DNA from: a bacterium | Lineage (GTDB): Bacteria > Electryoneota > RPQS01 | DNA length: 60,595 nucleotides | Assembly: GCA_016721565.1 (NCBI GenBank) | Contig: JADKHW010000021.1 | Location: forward strand, 1 to 60,595 | Direction of reading: 5' to 3' | In this document: piece by piece, positions 56,236 to 60,595 of the stretch | How the letters are laid out: each line of letters opens with the position of its first letter | How positions within the stretch are numbered: the stretch's first letter is position 1 | Position numbers and translations under genes: made by a program | The notes under the pieces: model-generated | What the model saw: only the letters and a program-made list of their open reading frames with translations | What the model was told of the DNA's origin: nothing | Databases searched by the model: none

Positions 56236-57936
56236 TCATTTTAGGTACAGAATTTTCTTGGTTTCAGAATAGAAACGGTCGTGGGCTGAGATGAAGTAGA
56301 TTCCGGCGGCAAGGCTGGCGGGAGCGGCAAAATTCAGGGTGCCGCGCAGGGTGCGGCCTGAGTGCAAAAGCGCAACTTCTCGGCCCAAGAGATCATACAG
56401 TTTTACCTCAAAATCCGCTCCGGTCATGCCGTCAAGCACTACTCGGAACTCGCTGTTGAAGGCGTTGGGGTAGATGGTCCCTAACTGCCAAGTGGATGAT
56501 ACAGGCAAAGGTGAATTTTCAACCGCATCGGGAAACAAACTTGTGTCGGGAATTTCGTCTCGACTCAAGAGCCACTCATCGTAGATCGTTGCGGCGTTTG
56601 TGGTATCGCCTAAGCCGCCGGGGTTTCGAGTTGCCTCGTAAGGTCCTGTGGAATCGCCCCAATAGTTGTGAAGGGCGTAGGAGGTGGGCGAGAGAAAGGT
56701 GCTGGTGTAAACTGATAGCCCCAAGTTGCCAACAAGTCCATTGTACTCGAACACACCTTCGCCAATTTGAGCAATCGCGTTCGTTGTACTGTCGCCAATG
56801 CGCAGACCGCGGCTATAATTTTGTGCAAAGTAATTTCGCTGAACACGGCCAATCAACGGATCATTGGCGCGAGCTAAGCCAATACAAGCGTAATTTGTTC
56901 CCGTGTTTCTGGAAAAATAATTCTCTTCAACTACATAGCGAGGAGATACTCCGTCAAGATAAAGCAATCCTTGATTTTCAGCAAACATATAATGGTAATT
57001 TTCTTCAAACCAATTACGAGTAATTTGAGCAGTTTGCATCGGACCAACAAGGTAACCCTTAAAAAAACCAAACCAATTCTGATTGTTCCTTACTATGCAG
57101 GAGTCCATGCTAAATTCGCGTGGGCCGGTTGCGCCGCCGGTAATTAGCATGCTCAGATTGCAGGACTCAATTGTGCAGCCGTACAATCTCAAGTACTGTG
57201 CTGAAGCTCCATCCACGTTTCGAAATAACTCGCGATGGTCATCTACCCATCCAATGTCATGAATGCTTGATGTCCGTATTTCAATTCCGCAGCCATCCAT
57301 TTGGATTTCTGCATCTCCTGACATTGGTCCTTCGTACAGATGTCCATTGGGTCCGATGTCGCAATCATTGAAAACAACTCTACTTAATCTTGCATAGAGA
57401 ACACGCCCACGATCAATCGCGTCATTACCCGGAAAAGTGCATCGGTTCAAAGTCAGATTAGATCTGTCCGAGTATATTGCACCACCCATGTCTGCCACAC
57501 ACGACTTGAATATGCAATCTTGGAAGACCGCCGTCCGATTTTGAAGATATATTCCTCCGCCGTAGAACTCATCCACAGTTACGGCCCGCCCGAGCGCTAA
57601 GGTCAAACCAACGAGTCTTAAGTCATGCTCTGCAGAATCACCTTCCTCTGTCATTAGGCACCGATGATCTCTATCTCCGCGTTGCGGTCGGATAACACAG
57701 TTCAAAATATGTCCGGGGTCCTGATCTATTACAAACTCGCTTGAAATGGTGACATTTCTCGCCCAAATGAAAAACGGGCCATAGTAGGTCCCGTTGCGGC
57801 AGACAATTGTATCATTCGAGTTACTTTCGTCAATGGCTTCCTGCAGATTCAAGAAGTCATCGGGAACAAAATGAATAACTGCATGGGCCAATGAGGCCCA
57901 TGCAGTTATTAGTAGGAACAATAAGCTGTGTCGCAT
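56236..57936 (-). CDS. Secreted right-handed beta-helix protein with sorting domain (cassette 2)
   Basis: An intact 566-residue protein; start at 57936, four bases after the stop of the Cys-rich gene, with AAGGGA as ribosome site. The signal peptide (MRHSLLFLLITAWASLAHA) is followed by VIHFVPDDFLNLQEAIDESNSNDTIVCRNGTYYGPFFIWARN, the opening of a parallel beta-helix. Coils include QNRTAVFQDCIFKSCVADMGGAIYSD, LNRCTFPGND, LYGCTIESCNLS and VEENYFSRNTG. The helix ends with NYWGDSTGPYEATRNPGGLGDTTN. Residues about 480-566 form the sorting domain (IYPNAFNSEFRVVLDG...AAGIYFISAHD...KKILYLK), with NAFN in place of NPFN. The role is unknown; it is likely surface-exposed. Confidence 0.84.
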   Translation of the reverse strand: MRHSLLFLLITAWASLAHAVIHFVPDDFLNLQEAIDESNSNDTIVCRNGTYYGPFFIWARNVTISSEFVIDQDPGHILNCVIRPQRGDRDHRCLMTEEGDSAEHDLRLVGLTLALGRAVTVDEFYGGGIYLQNRTAVFQDCIFKSCVADMGGAIYSDRSNLTLNRCTFPGNDAIDRGRVLYARLSRVVFNDCDIGPNGHLYEGPMSGDAEIQMDGCGIEIRTSSIHDIGWVDDHRELFRNVDGASAQYLRLYGCTIESCNLSMLITGGATGPREFSMDSCIVRNNQNWFGFFKGYLVGPMQTAQITRNWFEENYHYMFAENQGLLYLDGVSPRYVVEENYFSRNTGTNYACIGLARANDPLIGRVQRNYFAQNYSRGLRIGDSTTNAIAQIGEGVFEYNGLVGNLGLSVYTSTFLSPTSYALHNYWGDSTGPYEATRNPGGLGDTTNAATIYDEWLLSRDEIPDTSLFPDAVENSPLPVSSTWQLGTIYPNAFNSEFRVVLDGMTGADFEVKLYDLLGREVALLHSGRTLRGTLNFAAPASLAAGIYFISAHDRFYSETKKILYLK

Positions 57937-57940
57937 TCCC

Positions 57941-58387
57941 TTAACTACCCGAACAATTTGGTGCACAGGTGTTTGACGAGGGCGTGAAGAATTTCACGTT
58001 CACATTGCCTATCGCGCAATCTCCGCCTTGAGTACACGGTTCGCAGCTTGCTTTGAGTCTCAAATTTGTTCCAGATGCCAGTGGCACGATGTTGTCTTTC
58101 CAGATCTGGGCTCTGTCGCAGTCGCATGAAAGATATCCAGAAAAGAGAGTTGTTGAAGTGTCCAGATTAGTTAATTCAATAAGTACTCGATTCAGATTCG
58201 AGATGTCATACTGAACATAAATCTCGGATGTCGTACACCCAATTTGGTAGTTGACGGCTGTACCAGTCCCGTCACAACAGGCATCTGTCACCGTCTGGCA
58301 CCATGTACACTGTGCAAACAATTTGCTTGGTGCCGCGAAGAGAAGAAGCACGGCGAGTGAAGTTGCGAAAGTGAATTTCCATCCCAT
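57941..58387 (-). CDS. Small Cys-rich secreted protein (cassette 2), downstream of a poly-G promoter
   Basis: A 148-residue protein from the ATG at 58387. Signal peptide MGWKFTFATSLAVLLLFAAPSKLFAQ, then twelve Cys in CTWC, ACCDG, GCTT, SCDCD, SCEPC, GGDC, NTCAPNC. Between the Cys clusters are beta-rich stretches (IYVQYDISNLNRVLIELTN). The end TLRLKASC/NLRLKASCEPC...VKFFTPSSNTCAPNCSGS closely matches the partial copy at the window's right edge. It is disulfide-rich or metal-binding, but I do not recognise the family. It is the first gene of a two-gene unit with the beta-helix protein, and its promoter spacer contains a G12 tract. Confidence 0.75.
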   Translation of the reverse strand: MGWKFTFATSLAVLLLFAAPSKLFAQCTWCQTVTDACCDGTGTAVNYQIGCTTSEIYVQYDISNLNRVLIELTNLDTSTTLFSGYLSCDCDRAQIWKDNIVPLASGTNLRLKASCEPCTQGGDCAIGNVNVKFFTPSSNTCAPNCSGS

Positions 58388-58455
58388 AATCCGACCTCCG
58401 GCTTGAGTGGGTGTGCCCCGCCGCAAACAGTATGCAGCCAAGCTTCACCACCAAT

Positions 58456-58484
58456 ATAATAATATCCCCCCCCCCCCTTGTCAA
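58456..58484 (-). promoter_or_regulatory. Promoter with a G12 tract in its spacer (candidate phase-variable promoter)
   Basis: On the minus strand: TTGACA (58484-58479, perfect -35), then A, twelve G (58477-58466) and ATAT, making exactly 17 bases, then TATTAT (58461-58456, one mismatch to the -10 consensus). The start codon of the Cys-rich gene is 69 bases downstream. Slippage of the G tract would change the spacer length and so promoter strength. Confidence 0.75.
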
Positions 58485-58542
58485 GGGGTTGGCCCAAAAT
58501 ATTTGAAATTGTCCTGACCCGCTAAGTGAAGAAAATCCAAGG

Positions 58543-58805
58543 TCATTTTAGGTACAGAATTTTCTTGGTTTCAGAATAGAAACGGTCGGGCCGGAGATGA
58601 AGCAGATTCCGGCGGCAAGGTTGGCGGGAGCGGCAAAATTCAGGGTGCCGCGCAGGGTTCGGCCTGAGTGCAAAAGCGCAACTTCGCGGCCCAAGAGATC
58701 ATACAGTTTTACCTCAAAATCCGCTCCGGTCATGCCATCAAGCACTACTCGGAACTCGCTGTTGAAGGCGTTGGGGTAGATGGTCCCTAACTGCCAAGTG
58801 GATGA
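58543..58805. repeat. Duplicated DNA encoding the sorting domain, copy 2 (first copy at 56236-56505)
   Basis: About 260-270 bases are nearly identical to the 3' end of the other cassette, including synonymous sites and a few bases beyond the stop codon, while the upstream helix-coding parts are clearly diverged. Confidence 0.8.
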
Positions 58806-60235
58806 AATGGGAAGCGGTGAGTCTCCGACAGGATTCGGGAACAAGCTCGTGTCGGGGATTTCGTCTGCGCTTAGAAGCCACTCATCGTAGATTGTCGCGG
58901 CGTTTGTGGTATCGCCTAAGCCTCCGGGATTGCGCGTTGCTTCGTACGGGCCTGTGGAATCACCCCAGAAGTTGTGAAGGGCGAAGGAGGTAGGAGAGAA
59001 CCAATCCACAGTAAATACCGCCGCGCCCGGATGTCTGTGAAATGAATTGTATTCGAGCACGCCTTCACCTACACGATCAAGCATAATGGCCGCCTATTTC
59101 GAACGGGTATGCGCCACTGCCGTTGTCCATAAAGGCACGCTGAAACACGTCCTGTCAGGGTTATTAACACGGCCAATTGACAAACATGCTGCTTGTAACC
59201 AAAGTTCTGCACGAAATAATTCTCTTCGATTACCGTACCGTTTGGACCCTGATATATACCCTTCTTATCAACCTGGTCCACCTGTACCTGGATACTGGGT
59301 GTTTGATTCAAACAATTTCTTGTGATGACTGCTGAGTGCATTGCCGAGGTATCCCACCGGGGAACAGGCCGAATGCAATTTGGTTGTTGCGAATCACGCT
59401 GGAATCCAAAACAAACTCATTCGCCGAAGGCGAGCCGGGATTGTAGTAATTACTGAGGAGGTTCTGCTCAATGGTACAACCAAGTGTTCGGATTGACCTT
59501 GGTGCGCTACCTTGGTAGTGCCCGAGAACCTCGTGATACCCGCCAACAAGCCCGATGTCATGAATCCGGGTTCCAAAAAGTTCGATTTCACCACCGCTCA
59601 AATTAATCTCAGGAGCGCCTCCGCCAGGATTGTGCGGGAAGAAACTTCCATTTGGTCCAAGATCACAACTGTCAAGAATAGTATTGCAGGAGGATAATTG
59701 CATCATTCTTCCCCAGTTTCTCGAATCGTTTCCTACAAATGAACAGCGAGTCAAATGCAAAACAGAGTGATCTGCATAAATCGCCCCACCATAATTTGCT
59801 CGACAAGATTTAAAAACGCAGTCTTGAATATCTGCCGTTCTGTTCTGTAGGAACAATCCTCCTCCACGACTTTCCAAATTCGTGACGGCTTGTCCAAGGG
59901 ACACAGTTATTCCAATCATTCGAAAAAGTGTATGTGTTGAATCAGCAGGCTCGGTGGTAAAGCAGCGGTGCTCTCTGTCTCCACGTGGCGGTCTGATGAT
60001 GCAATTCAAAATATGCCCGGAATCTTGGTCAATGATGAGTTCGCTGGCGACTGTTACATTGCGCGCCCAAATGAAAAACGGGACCGTAGTAGGTCCCGTT
60101 GCGGCACACACTTATCATTCGCGTTGCTTTATTCAATGCTTCCTGCACTAGGAAGTCGTCAGGCACGAAATGAATAACAGCGTGGGCCACACTGGCCCAC
60201 GCTGTCAATAACAAAATAAACAGAAACCTCGACAT
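58543..60235 (-). CDS. Right-handed beta-helix protein with sorting domain (cassette 3), frame interrupted
   Basis: A close paralog of the 56236-57936 gene. The start at 60235 (MSRFLFILLLTAWASVAHA, then VIHFVPDDF) lies four bases after the Cys-rich gene's stop, the same spacing as in the paralog. Recognisable segments: WARNVTVASELIIDQD, NRTADIQDCVFKSCRANYGGAIYAD, NFWGDSTGPYEATRNPGGLGDTTN and the sorting domain TIYPNAFNSEFRVVLDG. The frame breaks near 60165, 60110, 59330-59340, 59080 and in the last 20 codons (about 58590). By homology the intact end is LYLK at 58543. Either sequencing indels near a contig end or a decaying copy. Confidence 0.7.
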
Positions 60236-60239
60236 CGTC

Positions 60240-60595
60240 TTAGCTTCCCGAACAATTCGGCGCACATGTGTTACTCGACGGAGTAAAGAATTTTACTGCC
60301 GCTGAACCGATAGAACAATCACCTTCACTAACACATGGATCGCAAGAAGCCTTAAGACGCAAATTCGTCCCTGCGGCAAGTGACAGATTTGAGAGAACGA
60401 CCTTCTTCTGGCAATCGCAGCCTACGATTTGTGAGTATAAAATCGTGTTCGTGTCAGGTTGGTAATCTCTACAAGGATGCCGTTCAGATTTGTGCGGTAA
60501 AAGTAAACTGGGGATGTCTGACGTCGCACACGGCAATGAATAGTTCACTCCAGTCCCCCAGCATCACAACATACATCCGTAACAGTTTGGCACCA
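60240..60595 (-). CDS. Small Cys-rich secreted protein (cassette 3), cut by window edge and frame interrupted
   Basis: The 5' end lies beyond the window. The visible part begins WCQTVTDVCCDAGG, continues in shifted frames (VYFYRTNLNGILVEITNL, then QIVGCDC) and ends with AAGTNLRLKASCDPCVSEGDCSIG...FFTPSSNTCAPNCSGS, very close to the cassette 2 protein. At least two single-base shifts break it. It precedes the beta-helix gene by four bases. Confidence 0.65.

Noticed and set aside
58466..58477. G12 tract as a mere sequencing artefact
   Set aside because: The length may be uncertain by a base or so, but its exact placement in a 17-bp spacer between good -35 and -10 boxes argues that a long G tract is real.

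Overview
This window looks like a piece of a bacterial chromosome from an uncultivated FCB-superphylum lineage (the Zixibacteria / KSB1 / Marinimicrobia / Eisenbacteria type). The evidence is the many secreted proteins ending in the 'YPNPFNP...' T9SS-type (type A, TIGR04183-like) C-terminal sorting domain, plus an alternative complex III respiratory operon. I see no rRNA, tRNA, CRISPR array or insertion sequence, and I cannot name a genus.

Layout. (1) 40-8983, minus strand: a block of secreted proteins, namely a GH18 chitinase, an LVIVP-repeat protein, an Asp-box propeller, a delta-60/SBBP-like propeller with a sorting domain, and a PQQ-glucose/sorbosone-dehydrogenase-like protein. (2) 9025-9728: a lone phage-like replication (winged-helix) gene. 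(3) 9978-15934, plus strand: a predicted metal and redox cluster with a Cys-rich membrane protein, a TonB receptor with a CxxC plug motif, a double YHS/TRASH-like protein, a b-type membrane cytochrome, a decaheme cytochrome c and a lipoprotein. (4) 16015-16806: a secreted thioredoxin-fold protein. (5) 17152-32530, minus strand: one long respiratory operon, transcribed actA-B-C-D-E, an unknown envelope protein, actF, diheme cytochrome c, ctaC, ctaD, a ctaA-ctaB fusion, ctaG, a 49-residue membrane protein and ctaE. This takes electrons from quinol through alternative complex III and cytochrome c to an A2-type cytochrome oxidase, and includes its heme A and copper assembly factors. (6) 32957-43161: a secreted polysaccharide-active and beta-helix block. 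(7) 43539-55916: a single 4125-residue secreted giant with an Asp-box propeller, 35 tandem Ig-like (Kre9/KNH-like) repeats and a sorting domain. (8) 56236-60595: two more pairs of a small Cys-rich secreted protein followed by a right-handed beta-helix protein.

The most interesting candidate is a repeated two-gene cassette (small Cys-rich secreted protein, then a sorting-domain beta-helix protein). It occurs three times. One copy has a promoter with consensus -35 and near-consensus -10 boxes separated by a 17-bp spacer that contains a run of 12 G, which is the classic geometry of a phase-variable promoter. The cassettes share nearly identical DNA for the sorting domain but have divergent passenger domains.

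Caution on frames: several genes are interrupted by single-base shifts (about 0-3.3 kb, 8.46, 9.68, 31.73, 38.24, 42.7-43.1 and 58.5-60.6 kb). Most that I worked through are repaired by changing a short homopolymer by one base, so sequencing or assembly error is more likely than true pseudogenes. The 12.4-kb giant gene is uninterrupted.
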